A stretch of DNA of 64,000 bases from Pseudomonas brassicacearum (GTDB lineage: Bacteria > Pseudomonadota > Gammaproteobacteria > Pseudomonadales > Pseudomonadaceae). The notes under the pieces are model-generated. The model saw only the letters and a list, made by a program, of their open reading frames with translations, was not told where the DNA came from and ran no database searches. Location of the stretch: contig NZ_MOBJ01000022.1 in the NCBI RefSeq assembly GCF_003732225.1, positions 1 through 64,000 of the forward strand, written 5' to 3'. Below, one piece after another: positions 1 to 9,354 of this stretch. Position 1 is the first letter of the stretch; every line of letters begins with the position of its first letter. The translations under genes were made by a program, and so were the position numbers.

Positions 1-1
1 G

Positions 2-35
2 AAACCCCTATCTGCGACCGCAGGTAGGGGTTTTG
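2..35 (+). terminator. Rho-independent terminator of an upstream gene
   Basis: A 14-bp stem with one mismatch encloses a short loop and is followed by a T-rich run (ttttgtttt). It would end transcription of a plus-strand gene lying before the window. Confidence 0.8.
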
Positions 36-68
36 TTTTGCCTGCGAGAAAGTACGCGAGCAACCTGA

Positions 69-443
69 CTAGCTTGCTCGCGCTAGCTTCCACTGTCTGG
101 CCAGACGCACATAGACAATCACATTGATCAGCAATACCAGGCAGCCCAGCCATAGCTGTATCGCCGGAGTTAGTCCGGCCGGGTATATCAACGGCCATAC
201 ATAATGCTCAATGAAACTGTCACCGTAACCGTCCTGTCCGGCGGTTTGGCGCAAAAAGTTTTCCCAGCGGGTCAGCGGGCAGGTCAACTGGAAGACTTCG
301 ACTACCACGCCCCATACGACTGCGGGCAGGTGCCACCAGATCAAGTGCCGCCATTTGAGCGCCAGCAGTCCGCCGAAGAGCACGAACAGAATGAACAGCA
401 GATGAAACAGCACCAGCCCGTCGGCGGCGATTCGGTAACCCAT
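69..443 (-). CDS. DUF2784 family membrane protein
   Basis: This 124-residue protein is almost entirely hydrophobic, with about three to four predicted membrane segments (near residues 8-28, 33-52 and 93-115). The pattern of a short N-terminal helix, a W-rich second helix (LIWWHLPAVVWG) and the CPLT-WE motif near residue 55 is what I know from DUF2784 proteins, which have no assigned reaction. The ATG is preceded by GGAG at a suitable distance. It stands alone, divergent from the lipoprotein gene that follows. The family call is by pattern recall; the function is unknown. Confidence 0.75.
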   Translation of the reverse strand: MGYRIAADGLVLFHLLFILFVLFGGLLALKWRHLIWWHLPAVVWGVVVEVFQLTCPLTRWENFLRQTAGQDGYGDSFIEHYVWPLIYPAGLTPAIQLWLGCLVLLINVIVYVRLARQWKLARAS

Positions 444-661
444 GACGACTCCGTCCTCTAACGTATTTCCATAGCAGCCGGCTATGCGGTTTTGCTGAAG
501 TAAGACTGTTCGACGTCACCAAAACCTTACGTTCCCATCGTGATTCTTTGTCCTTCCCTGCGCCACCTATACTCAAAATACAGTGGTTGGAAACGCTGGC
601 TATTCCGTGCGGACAGCGGATAGGTTAGCGCTGTCGTGTCATTTCTCGGGGGACTGCGATC

Positions 662-1753
662 TTGAATCTGCGTTTCCTGCTCGTTGTCTTGCTGGTGGTG
701 TTGGCAGGATGTGCCACAGCACATCGCGCCTCCGAGCCGACTGCGCCGGTTGTGATCCCGGAAGCGACCTGGCAGCAGATTGATAAAGATATAGACACCG
801 CTTCATTGGCCTCCAAAGGGGTAGTCAAACGCTACACACGTGGCGCCATGGAGCGCTGGAGAGAGATGGTCTACCAGCGCACCGAAACAGACTTCATCCC
901 GTGGTTTACCAGCTATTGGACCCAACAATGGCTGTCTGCGAAGGTGGGTTGGTACAAGATGAGCAGTGGGGGAGAGGTCGATCCTGTGGTAAACCGGCTA
1001 ACGGTCTACCTGCAGGAGCAATACCATGAGCGCGTGCTGGATCCCGTCGCCAAGGTCACCGATCCCAACGCGATCATGGTCGACGCAATTGCCCTCTATT
1101 TACAGACCCTCGACGCGCATCTCGTGGAGATCCAGCAGCACTACAGTGCACCTCAAGATCAATTCGACCGTCGACTCAACGACATTCCGGCCATTGCGTT
1201 GGCACCTCCCCCCGCACGCAACGCTTCGCTCTATCAAATTGCTCACGCCGAACCGGTTACCAATCTGCCAGCCTACCAGGCCTTGATCGAACGAGTCCGC
1301 AGCGCCAACAGCGGTGCGGGAGCTGGGTTATCGGACGCCGGTATATCGTCGGTGGCCAAGCGAGCCGGTGAAAAACTCGAAGCCCAGATTGCCACCCGTA
1401 GTGCCGCCGGTGCTGTTGCCGCGGCAGTTGGCCGAGTGGCGGGGGCAGTGATTTCCGTTGTATCGGCTAGTATTGGTGCCGTCTCGAACGAGCATGATCG
1501 ACCGGCGACGGAAGTGCAGCTACGCAAAAGCCTGGGCGACGCGTTCGACAAGGCGTGGCTTGGATTGATGGAGAACGAGGCTAATGGGGTAATGGCGGGG
1601 GTCTACTACATTTCGGGACAGATAGAAGGCAGTCTCGCTAAAAACTTACCGGTCGTGCCCGAACCTGCACCGCTGGAGTCTCCTCTGCAAGGCGGTCAGG
1701 CTCTTCAACTGGAAAATAGCCCACCTTCTACTCAGCAGACGGACATCCATTGA
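662..1753 (+). CDS. Hypothetical lipoprotein
   Basis: The 363-residue product begins with a lipoprotein signal (hydrophobic stretch residues 4-14, lipobox LAGC with the lipidated Cys at residue 17), so it is probably anchored to a membrane on the periplasmic side. The start is a TTG preceded by a strong GGGGGA site about 10 bases upstream. The rest has a soluble, mainly helical look, with an Ala/Gly/Val-rich stretch around residues 240-275 that could be a membrane-inserting or amphipathic segment, and a Pro-rich tail. I do not recognise a named family. Its 3' end overlaps that of convergent pqiC by 26 bases. Confidence 0.75.
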   Translation: MNLRFLLVVLLVVLAGCATAHRASEPTAPVVIPEATWQQIDKDIDTASLASKGVVKRYTRGAMERWREMVYQRTETDFIPWFTSYWTQQWLSAKVGWYKMSSGGEVDPVVNRLTVYLQEQYHERVLDPVAKVTDPNAIMVDAIALYLQTLDAHLVEIQQHYSAPQDQFDRRLNDIPAIALAPPPARNASLYQIAHAEPVTNLPAYQALIERVRSANSGAGAGLSDAGISSVAKRAGEKLEAQIATRSAAGAVAAAVGRVAGAVISVVSASIGAVSNEHDRPATEVQLRKSLGDAFDKAWLGLMENEANGVMAGVYYISGQIEGSLAKNLPVVPEPAPLESPLQGGQALQLENSPPSTQQTDIH

Positions 1754-2288
1754 GGGGCGCGCTGGCCATTTTACTGATCAGGCTGGCCAGTCGTTTTACG
1801 TTGTTCTGATGAGCTCCCACCAGATCGTCGATGGTTGAGCCCGCCGGTGTTTGCAGCGTTGTACGGCAGGTCGGCGGTGCGCTGCTTGCATCAGTTCCCG
1901 CAGTTTTCAGGCGCCATTTCACATCGACGAGTGCGTAGTGACCGGGAACAGAATCAAAACGCTGCACATCGACCCGCAGCGATACTTTGCGCTGAGACGC
2001 CGTGCCGGACAACTGATCGACCAGGGCACTTTTCAACTCATCGGACAGGCTGGCCCCCCACCATTCGGTTTCCAGTATTGCCAGGCCACTGTTGCCTTGG
2101 CGAATGACGATTTGCGGGCGGTCGACCTGAGGTGGCACGGTGACCCGCTCAATCTGGATATCCGCGCCGCCGGGCGAGCCCGTGGCCGGCTGGGCTGGGG
2201 TCAAGGTGTGGTAATGAATCGGATCACTGCGGCACGCAGCGAGCAGCACCGCCAGACTGAGCAACGAAACTTTCAGCGATAAAGGCAT
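1728..2288 (-). CDS. pqiC: PqiC-like outer-membrane lipoprotein of the Pqi system
   Basis: The 186-residue product has a lipoprotein signal with lipobox LLAAC (Cys19) followed by an ABC-transport auxiliary lipoprotein domain (PqiC/YmbA type: YHTLTPAQ near the start, then IQIERVTVPPQVDRPQIVIR). In the Pqi system PqiC sits in the outer membrane and is thought to dock the PqiB tube. It is the last gene of the operon pqiA-pqiA-pqiB-pqiC, 15 bases after pqiB. The function follows from family and operon position. Confidence 0.88.
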   Translation of the reverse strand: MPLSLKVSLLSLAVLLAACRSDPIHYHTLTPAQPATGSPGGADIQIERVTVPPQVDRPQIVIRQGNSGLAILETEWWGASLSDELKSALVDQLSGTASQRKVSLRVDVQRFDSVPGHYALVDVKWRLKTAGTDASSAPPTCRTTLQTPAGSTIDDLVGAHQNNVKRLASLISKMASAPLNGCPSAE

Positions 2289-2303
2289 GGGCGTGCTCCG
2301 GGG

Positions 2304-3959
2304 TCAGTTGCTCGAAGACGGTTGCAGGTTCAGTACGGGAAGACCTTTGGGCCGCCCGCGCAGCAAGGATTCCGGGTGCTGGGTCAGGTAGTCCGACAAC
2401 TCACGCAGCGAGCGTGACATACGCCCGAGTTCGTCCAGGGTTTCGCGCAGTTGTTCACGTTGTGGTGAGTCTTCGGCGAGGGTCGAGCTGGCCGATTGCA
2501 GGGTTTTGCTCATGTCCTGCAAGGTGTTCTGTACACCAGGCAGTGTCTTGCTGTTGACCTGTTTGAGACCTTTGCGCAGTTCCGTCAGGTTGTTATCGAG
2601 GTTACTGGCGATGCGCTCGATCGGCAGTTTGTTGATCTTCTCGATCATCGCCTGGAACTGCTCTTGCAGTTGTTCGAGGCTCGCAGGAACAGTGGGTATC
2701 CTGAGCGGCCGGGCATTGGGATCGTAGGCAACTTTTGCGGCTTTGGGGAAGAAATCCAGCGCAATATACAGCTGCCCGGTCAACAAATTGCCATTACGTG
2801 CCTGAGCGCGCAGACCATTTTCGACAAAGCTCCCCATAAGCCGGTTAACGGCCTGTTCGTCGTCGGGATTGTAGTTCAAGACCTTGAGCATCTTGATATG
2901 GGCCTGTCCGAGGCGTTGCGGGTAGATCACGATGCCCACGTTGATGGGGAAACTGTGGGTCTTCTCGTCGAAGTCCAGATTGATCGCGACCACCTTGCCG
3001 ATTTCCAGACCCTGGAATTCCACGGGGGCATCGACTTTCAAACCGCGTAACGCCTGATCAAAACGCAGCGACAGGAATTGCGCCTTGCCATTAGGTGGGG
3101 CGAGGGCGGTCTGTTGATTGTCGAACAGCTCGAAGTTCTTGTCTTCGGCGGCTGGTTGATCGTTGGGGCTGTAGTCTGGAGCACGGAAGGTAATACCGCC
3201 TACCAGCAAGGCTGACAGTGACTCGGTTTTGAACGCAAAGCCATTGGCGCCGACATCGATAGCGATACCGCTGACGTTCCAGAAACGAGTGTTTTCGGTG
3301 ACGTGGGCATCATTCGGCGCCTTGACGAAGACTTGGATATCCACACCCTTGCCCTCTGAGTCCAGGGCATAGGCGACCACCTGGCCGACCGGAATCTTGC
3401 GGTAATAAACAGGAGAGCCAATATCCAGTGAGCCAAGATCCTGAGTGTGCAGCATGAACCGTTTGCCCGGTTCACCAAGGGTGAGGGGCGGCGGGGTCTC
3501 CAGGCCGGTGAAGGTTTTTGCGCGGGCATCGGCGTTGCCGGCGTCGGCGCCGACAAAGGCGCCCGAGAGCAAGGTGTCAATTCCAGACACGCCACCGGCA
3601 CCAATGCGTGGCCGCACGACCCAGAACTTCGAGTCTTCGCGAGTGAAGGATTCAGCCTGTTTAACGAGTTTTACCGTGGCATTGACGCTCTTCTGATCGT
3701 CGCTCAATTCGACGTCGGAGACATGGCCGATCACCACGTTGCGGTACCTGACCTCGGTCTTGTTGGCCGTCAGACCTTCGCCGGTCTTGAAGTTGAGGGT
3801 AATGGTCGGCCCTTGTTGCAGCACGTTGTGCACCACCAGGGAAATCCCGACCAGCACCGCGACAATCGGCACGATCCATACCAGCGAAACACTCCAGCGA
3901 CGGGTCTTGATGTCGGCATGGCCGGGCACTGGCTGCCCCTCAGTGGCTTGCGACTTCAT
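2304..3959 (-). CDS. pqiB: Intermembrane lipid transport protein PqiB (MCE domains)
   Basis: This 551-residue protein has one N-terminal membrane helix (about residues 24-48, WSVSLVWIVPIVAVLVGISL) followed by three MCE domains, each beginning with a pattern like GPTITLNFKTGEGLTANKTEVRYRNVVIG, and a C-terminal coiled-coil region (about residues 430-530) with many Leu heptads. PqiB hexamers form a periplasm-spanning channel that moves lipids between the membranes. Length and domain order match PqiB (three MCE) rather than YebT (seven). The 5' end overlaps the preceding pqiA half by 20 bases, indicating translational coupling. Confidence 0.93.
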   Translation of the reverse strand: MKSQATEGQPVPGHADIKTRRWSVSLVWIVPIVAVLVGISLVVHNVLQQGPTITLNFKTGEGLTANKTEVRYRNVVIGHVSDVELSDDQKSVNATVKLVKQAESFTREDSKFWVVRPRIGAGGVSGIDTLLSGAFVGADAGNADARAKTFTGLETPPPLTLGEPGKRFMLHTQDLGSLDIGSPVYYRKIPVGQVVAYALDSEGKGVDIQVFVKAPNDAHVTENTRFWNVSGIAIDVGANGFAFKTESLSALLVGGITFRAPDYSPNDQPAAEDKNFELFDNQQTALAPPNGKAQFLSLRFDQALRGLKVDAPVEFQGLEIGKVVAINLDFDEKTHSFPINVGIVIYPQRLGQAHIKMLKVLNYNPDDEQAVNRLMGSFVENGLRAQARNGNLLTGQLYIALDFFPKAAKVAYDPNARPLRIPTVPASLEQLQEQFQAMIEKINKLPIERIASNLDNNLTELRKGLKQVNSKTLPGVQNTLQDMSKTLQSASSTLAEDSPQREQLRETLDELGRMSRSLRELSDYLTQHPESLLRGRPKGLPVLNLQPSSSN

Positions 3960-4596
3960 CCATGACCTCCTCGGATTTTCGGTTTTCCCAAATCAGGCGA
4001 GGATCGAAACTCATCGCCGACAACATGGTGAACACCACCACCATGCCAAAGAACAGAATCCCTGACCGGGGTTCGATATCGCCCAGCGCCTGGAACTTGA
4101 CCAGTGCTGCTACCAGCGCGACGACAATCACATCGAGCATCGACCAGTAGCCGATCAGCTCGACGAAACGGTAGAGTTTCGAGCGCTCTCTACGAGCCCA
4201 GAGGCTGCGGCGTTGTGCGGTGATCAGCAGCAGCGAGAGGGCAACGAACTTGATGCCCGGCACCGCGATACTGGCGACGAAAATGATCAGTGCAATGTCC
4301 CAGGCACCATGCTCCCAGAACTCCAGCACGCCGCCGATAATGGTGCTTTCGGAGCCACTGCCGAACATGCTGGTGTTCATCACCGGCAACACGTTGGCCG
4401 GAACATAGAACACCAGTGCAGCCAGCAGGTAGGCCCAGGTCCGGGTCAGTGAGTTGGCTTTGCGCACATGCAGTGGTGCGCCGCAGCGCTCACACTCTTG
4501 GGGGTGGTCGGTCATGTCACAGGCATTGCTGCAGCTGTGGCACAGGCAAAGGTTGAGATCGCGGGCCTCAGGTGCGCTGTTCATAGGCTGTCCCAC
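3940..4596 (-). CDS. pqiA: PqiA family protein, second (C-terminal-like) half
   Basis: The 218-residue product carries a zinc-ribbon-like CHSC...CERC motif near residues 19-40 and then four predicted membrane helices, one PqiA repeat unit. In E. coli PqiA is a single protein of two such units; here the units are separate genes overlapping by 16 bases. PqiA is the inner-membrane partner of the PqiB channel. A run LTRTWAYLLAALVFYVPANVLPVMN is characteristic of the family. The overlap with both neighbours suggests one mRNA with coupled translation. Confidence 0.9.
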   Translation of the reverse strand: MGQPMNSAPEARDLNLCLCHSCSNACDMTDHPQECERCGAPLHVRKANSLTRTWAYLLAALVFYVPANVLPVMNTSMFGSGSESTIIGGVLEFWEHGAWDIALIIFVASIAVPGIKFVALSLLLITAQRRSLWARRERSKLYRFVELIGYWSMLDVIVVALVAALVKFQALGDIEPRSGILFFGMVVVFTMLSAMSFDPRLIWENRKSEEVMDEVASH

Positions 4597-5177
4597 AGGT
4601 CGCGAATATCGCGGCCGGCAATCCGGATCAGCAGCAGACTCAGCGCCGCGAGGGCGAACAGGCCGATGCCTGGCAGTACATCAAGCAGGCCCGCGAGTTT
4701 GAATACCGCGACCATCGCCCCCAGCAGGCAGACCTCGAGCATGCTCCAGGGCCTGAGGGTTTCCATCCAGCGCATGCACAGCTTGAACGCCGGCGAACGT
4801 TTGGCTGCAAGGGCGAAACTCAAGACCCAGATCAACAACAGCAGTTGAATGATCGGCGCGATGATCATGGCGATAGCTGCGACCATGGCAATAAAGGTGA
4901 TCGGCCCCTGGCTGAGCGCCAGCACCGAGTCCCATAAGGTGGCACTGTTCTTCAGGCCTTGCAGGCTGATACTCATCACCGGATAGAAATTGGCGAAAAT
5001 CCACAGCACGGCGGCCGTCAAACTCAAGGCCAGACGTTGTTCCACCGACAATCCGTTGTAGCGCTGAAGTACTCCACCACAACGTGGGCACAGGGCGCTT
5101 TGATGTTTGGCGAGCGCGACTTTTTCATACACGCAATCGCAATGTTCACAGATGATCAAATGATCAGTCCTGGTCAT
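4581..5177 (-). CDS. pqiA: PqiA family protein, first (N-terminal-like) half
   Basis: The 198-residue product opens with a zinc-ribbon-like motif (CEHCDC...CPRCGG, residues 10-35), followed by four membrane helices including IFANFYPVMSIS, the counterpart of the ANVLPVM motif in the second half. It is the first gene of the pqi operon. The split of PqiA into two genes is a form I associate with Pseudomonas and does not look like a frameshift, since each half has its own start and its own cysteine module. Confidence 0.9.
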   Translation of the reverse strand: MTRTDHLIICEHCDCVYEKVALAKHQSALCPRCGGVLQRYNGLSVEQRLALSLTAAVLWIFANFYPVMSISLQGLKNSATLWDSVLALSQGPITFIAMVAAIAMIIAPIIQLLLLIWVLSFALAAKRSPAFKLCMRWMETLRPWSMLEVCLLGAMVAVFKLAGLLDVLPGIGLFALAALSLLLIRIAGRDIRDLWDSL

Positions 5178-5317
5178 GGTTCGCGCTCAAGGGAAGTCGG
5201 AAGCTGCAGGCAGTTAAATGAATATAGAAGTGCCTCGCGATAGAGCAAATTTAAAGTGCAGGGCTTGAGACGATACTGGAGAGAACGGTAGCGGTTCATG
5301 GACTTCACAACGAAAAA

Positions 5318-5348
5318 CTGCGCGTTCCTGATGATCAAGAACGCGCAG
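5318..5348 (-). terminator. Rho-independent terminator of the CBS gene
   Basis: A perfect 10-bp stem (CTGCGCGTTC and its complement) with an 11-base loop is followed on the minus strand by TTTTT. It lies 30 bases after the CBS-domain gene. Confidence 0.85.
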
Positions 5349-5378
5349 TCAACGTTATGGACTGATGAGCGAGGGGCG

Positions 5379-5819
5379 CTATTCGCCGCGAATGTACTGC
5401 TCCAGCTGTTGGATCAGCTCGGCCTGCTCGGCAATGGCTTCCTTGACCAGGTCGCCGATGGACAGCAAGCCCAGCAGTTGGCCATTTTCCACCACCGGCA
5501 AATGACGCAGGTGCTTGTCGGTCATGATGTTCATGCAGGTTTGCACGGATTGATGGGAGTCCACCGTGATCACCGGCGAGTTCATGATGTCGCTGACGGG
5601 CGTACCGACCGAGGAACGACCTTTGAGCACCAGTTTGCGCGCATAGTCGCGTTCACTGATCACGCCAACGATTCGACCGTCTTCGAGTACCGGCAATGCA
5701 CCGACGTTTTTTGCGGCCATCACCATCAGCGCTTCCAGCACCATCTGATGCGAGTTGATGGTATGAACCTGCTGGTTCTGTTCAGCCTTTAACTTGAGCA
5801 GTTGCGCGACGGTCTTCAT
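5379..5819 (-). CDS. CBS-domain protein
   Basis: The 146-residue protein consists of a tandem pair of CBS domains (about residues 8-65 and 75-130), shown by GRIVGVISERDYARK and HLPVVENGQLLGLLSIGDLVK. Such two-CBS proteins bind adenine nucleotides or NAD-type ligands and act as cellular energy or redox sensors; no catalytic domain is attached. The ATG has a GGAGAGG site upstream. It is a single-gene unit ended by its own terminator. The specific ligand and target cannot be read from the sequence. Confidence 0.92.
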   Translation of the reverse strand: MKTVAQLLKLKAEQNQQVHTINSHQMVLEALMVMAAKNVGALPVLEDGRIVGVISERDYARKLVLKGRSSVGTPVSDIMNSPVITVDSHQSVQTCMNIMTDKHLRHLPVVENGQLLGLLSIGDLVKEAIAEQAELIQQLEQYIRGE

Positions 5820-6013
5820 GGGGGCCTCTCCGGTGTTGTACTTATTAGGCGTCGCCAGCGCGCTGACGCTTATACAGAATCATAGACGCACGCCAACAGA
5901 GCAAGAGGGTAAAGCGGCATTCAGGAGTTCTATAAGCGTCATGGAAGGGGGGGGGCAGCTATCGACGGTGCTGTTTCGCTCTTGGCACGAGAGTGACCGC
6001 GCTCCTGGCAGTC

Positions 6014-6039
6014 GCTGATAACCCGGGCGGGTTATCAGC
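6014..6039. other. Hairpin downstream of the 109-residue gene
   Basis: A perfect 11-bp inverted repeat (GCTGATAACCC and complement) with a 4-base loop lies just after the stop of the minus-strand gene at 6056. There is no U tract, so it may act as an mRNA 3' end stabiliser or weak terminator. Confidence 0.5.
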
Positions 6040-6055
6040 GTCCTGACACGCTCAC

Positions 6056-6385
6056 TTAGCAGTAGCGATCGATCACGCACACATCGGACTGATTCTGTGC
6101 GCTCTTCCACGCCTGATTCAGAGTTTCAAGAACACGTCCGACAAAGTCTTTGTCGGCCGCGGCTTTCTTGCCCACATAACCCTGGCCGCGACGGTACATC
6201 TTCAGTCGGGCGCGCAAGTCACGTGTGTTCTTTTCGAACTCATCTTCATGGGCGTGGGGCGACAGGCAGTCGATATGCACCTGGCCAGACTCGGCAATCC
6301 ACAGGATATGGCTGTCATGGCTGTCTTTGTGCGCTGCGAACATCCGAGCCAGTTCATCAATAGTCGGTTGATTGTTCAGATTCAT
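6056..6385 (-). CDS. Conserved-looking hypothetical protein, 109 residues
   Basis: A small soluble protein without signal or membrane segment, opening MNLNNQPTIDELARMFAAHK, with a charged middle and a Cys/Arg/Tyr-Cys tail. The start has a clear AAGGGG site 8 bases upstream, which supports it as a real gene. I do not recognise a family. It stands alone between the CBS gene and the polB region, with a hairpin just after its stop. Confidence 0.65.
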   Translation of the reverse strand: MNLNNQPTIDELARMFAAHKDSHDSHILWIAESGQVHIDCLSPHAHEDEFEKNTRDLRARLKMYRRGQGYVGKKAAADKDFVGRVLETLNQAWKSAQNQSDVCVIDRYC

Positions 6386-6548
6386 TTGTATGCCCCTTGA
6401 CCAGTGTTTGATCTGTCTAGTTGATTCGCTAATTCACTTCTCTACGTCGGTAAGTTGATATCTGGTACCGAAACCAGGGCGACAGTGGGTGTCTGCCGAA
6501 TATCGGCAGGGCCTTGAGCAGGATGCATGTAGTCTTGCCGAGAAACTG

Positions 6549-6842
6549 CTACGCACTTGCGGCACAGCGGGGAGAAGCAGCGATTGCCTGGATGTTGCTA
6601 CCGACATAAACCAGTCGGCCACAAGCATCTTGAGGATTGATCGCCAGCGCTTCTCGTCCTTGTACTGGACGCGCATGCCAGGTCAGCTTCATCAATCTGC
6701 CTTGTGGGCAGTACACATCCGGGAACAGCTCGGCGGTCAGTCGAGCTTTTTCACAACACTTTTGCCAATGCTCCCGATCGGGGAGACGTCCGCATCATGC
6801 AAGGGGAAAAACAACTCGTCAACGGTTTTGTAGTGAATATTT
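6549..6842 (-). pseudogene. Possible frame-broken small gene upstream of polB
   Basis: On the minus strand two overlapping reading frames look protein-like. The upstream one (about 6842 to 6737) reads TVDELFFPLHDADVSPIGSI and stops at 6737; the one displaced by -1 continues sensibly (LTAELFPDVYCPQGRLMKLT ... GRLVYVGSNIQ) to a stop at 6549. They join at an AAAAA run near 6748-6752. No good start codon is visible for the first part. This could be a decayed gene, a sequencing error, or chance. The remainder of 6386-6984 holds nothing else I can support. Confidence 0.25.
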
Positions 6843-6984
6843 TAAATCACTACATAAAACGCTTTGGCGCCGGCAGGGTCGGCCTAGAGCCTTGTCCTAC
6901 AATCACTTGCGGGATAAACGCAAAGGCAGCCGTGAGCACCGATGACGCGTAGAATCACCCTGTGAAATAGTCTTCGAGGTTGCA

Positions 6985-9351
6985 GTGGTGGATTTACAGC
7001 AGGGCTTCGTCTTGACCCGGCATTGGCGCGACACCCCGGCCGGCACGCAAGTCGAGTTCTGGTTGGCGACCGATCAAGGCCCAAGGCTTGTCCGGCTGCC
7101 GGTTCAGCCGTCGGTGGCGTTCGTTCCCGAGCAGCAGCGCGAGCAGGCCGAGTTGCTGTTGCGTGGCGAGCAGGGTGTCGAGTTACGGCCATTGGGGCTA
7201 CAGGATTTTCAGCATCGGCCGGTGTTCGGGCTGTATTGCCAGCAGCACCGCCAGTTGATGCACCTCGACACCCTGTTGCGCAGGGCCGGTGTCGACGTCT
7301 TCGAAGCTGACATTCGCCCGCCGGAACGCTACCTGATGGAGCGCTTCATCACCGCTCCCGTGTCGTTTACTGGAACGGCAGATGACTCCGGCCTATTGCT
7401 CGACGCCCATCTCAAACCTGCGCCGGACTATCGTCCGCGTCTGAAACTGGTTTCGCTGGATATCGAAACTACCGAACAGGGCGAGTTGTATTCGATTGCA
7501 CTCGAGGGCTGTGGTCAGCGCCAGGTCTACATGCTCGGGGCGCCAAATGGCGATGACTCGCGGGTGGATTTTGCGCTCGAGTACTGCGACTCCCGGACCC
7601 TGTTGCTGAAAAAACTCAACGAGTGGTTTGCGCTCCATGACCCCGACGCAATCATCGGCTGGAACCTGGTGCAGTTCGACCTGCGCGTGCTGCACGAGCA
7701 TGCCCGGCGCCTGGCGGTGCCGTTGCGTTTGGGGCGTGGCGGTGAGGAAATGCACTGGCGCGAACACGGTTCGGGCAACAATCACTTCTTTGCCGCAGCC
7801 GCTGGCCGGCTGATCATCGATGGCATCGAGTCGCTGCGTTCGGCGACCTGGAGCTTTCCTTCGTTCAGCCTGGAAAACGTCGCGCAGACCTTGCTGGGCG
7901 AAGGCAAATCGATCGACAACCCGTACCAGCGCATGGACGAAATCAACCGCATGTTCGCCGAGGACAAGCCCGCACTGGCGCGCTATAACCTCAAGGACTG
8001 CGAGCTGGTGACGCGAATCTTCGCCAAGACCGAACTGCTGACCTTCTTGCTCGAGCGCGCCAGCGTCACCGGTTTGCCGGCCGACCGCAGCGGCGGTTCG
8101 GTGGCGGCGTTCACTCATCTCTACATGCCGTTGATGCATCGCCAGGGTTTTGTTGCACCGAACCTTGGCGAGCGTCCGCCACAGGCCAGCCCCGGCGGGT
8201 TTGTCATGGACTCGCAACCGGGGCTGTACGAATCGGTGCTGGTGCTCGACTACAAGAGTCTGTACCCGTCGATCATCCGTACCTTTTTGATCGACCCGGT
8301 TGGGTTGGTGGAAGGCCTGCGCCACCCTGATGACAGCGAGTCGGTGCCGGGTTTCCGTGGTGCGCGTTTCTCGCGGACGCGGCATTGCCTGCCGGCGATT
8401 GTCGCCCGTGTATCGGAAGGTCGGGAAGTTGCCAAGCGCGAGCACAACGCGCCGCTTTCCCAGGCCTTGAAGATCATCATGAACGCGTTTTATGGCGTGC
8501 TAGGCTCCAGTGGCTGCCGGTTTTTCGATACGCGCCTGGCATCATCGATCACCTTGCGCGGGCACGAGATCATGCTCAGGACTCGCCAACTGATCGAGGC
8601 CCAAGGGCACGCGGTGATTTATGGTGACACCGACTCGACCTTCGTCTGGCTGCGGCGAGCCCACGGTCAGGAAGAAGCGGCGCAGATCGGTCGGGCGCTG
8701 GTGGCGCACGTCAACCAATGGTGGCGTGACCATCTGCTGAAGGAATTCGGGTTGCACAGCGTACTCGAACTGCAATTCGAAACTCACTTTCGGCGCTTTC
8801 TGATGCCGACCATTCGCGGCGCAGAGGAGGGCAGCAAGAAGCGCTATGCCGGGCTGGTGACGCGCGCCGACGGTACTGACGAAATGGTCTACAAAGGCCT
8901 GGAAACCGTGCGCACCGACTGGTCGCCGCTGGCTCGGCAATTTCAACAGGAACTCTACCTGCGAATCTTTCACCGTCGGCCTTATCAGGATTATGTTCGC
9001 GAGTTTGTGCGCGCGACATTGGCCGGTGAGCACGATGACTTGCTGATCTATCGCAAGCGCCTGCGCCGTCCATTGGACGACTATCAACGCAACGTACCGC
9101 CCCATGTGCGCGCCGCGCGCCTCGCCGACGAATACAACGATCGACAAGGCCGGCCACGCCAGTATCAGAGCGGTGGCTGGATCAGTTACGTGATCACGGT
9201 GGCGGGGCCCGAACCGCTGGAAACCCGCAGCGCGCCGATTGACTATGACCATTACGTCAGTCGCCAGTTGCAACCGGTGGCCGACGCGATCCTGCCATTT
9301 GTCGACGACGATTTCGGCACGCTGATTGGCGGGCAATTGGGTTTGTTCTAA
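6985..9351 (+). CDS. polB: DNA polymerase II (family B)
   Basis: The 788-residue protein has the family-B polymerase layout: an N-terminal domain, a 3'-5' exonuclease domain with DIETT near residue 160, and a polymerase domain with DYKSLYPSI (near 421) and YGDTDST (near 545), which carry the catalytic aspartates, plus KKRYAG later. It does repair and replication-restart synthesis and proofreads. The start is GTG at 6985, with CGAGGT a few bases upstream. I looked for a LexA box upstream and found no convincing one. It is a single gene; length agrees with E. coli Pol II (783). Confidence 0.95.
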   Translation: MVDLQQGFVLTRHWRDTPAGTQVEFWLATDQGPRLVRLPVQPSVAFVPEQQREQAELLLRGEQGVELRPLGLQDFQHRPVFGLYCQQHRQLMHLDTLLRRAGVDVFEADIRPPERYLMERFITAPVSFTGTADDSGLLLDAHLKPAPDYRPRLKLVSLDIETTEQGELYSIALEGCGQRQVYMLGAPNGDDSRVDFALEYCDSRTLLLKKLNEWFALHDPDAIIGWNLVQFDLRVLHEHARRLAVPLRLGRGGEEMHWREHGSGNNHFFAAAAGRLIIDGIESLRSATWSFPSFSLENVAQTLLGEGKSIDNPYQRMDEINRMFAEDKPALARYNLKDCELVTRIFAKTELLTFLLERASVTGLPADRSGGSVAAFTHLYMPLMHRQGFVAPNLGERPPQASPGGFVMDSQPGLYESVLVLDYKSLYPSIIRTFLIDPVGLVEGLRHPDDSESVPGFRGARFSRTRHCLPAIVARVSEGREVAKREHNAPLSQALKIIMNAFYGVLGSSGCRFFDTRLASSITLRGHEIMLRTRQLIEAQGHAVIYGDTDSTFVWLRRAHGQEEAAQIGRALVAHVNQWWRDHLLKEFGLHSVLELQFETHFRRFLMPTIRGAEEGSKKRYAGLVTRADGTDEMVYKGLETVRTDWSPLARQFQQELYLRIFHRRPYQDYVREFVRATLAGEHDDLLIYRKRLRRPLDDYQRNVPPHVRAARLADEYNDRQGRPRQYQSGGWISYVITVAGPEPLETRSAPIDYDHYVSRQLQPVADAILPFVDDDFGTLIGGQLGLF

Positions 9352-9354
9352 GCC

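Noticed and set aside
6800..6985. LexA box upstream of polB
   Set aside because: CTG-N10-CAG was looked for because E. coli polB is SOS-controlled, but no acceptable match was found near the start.
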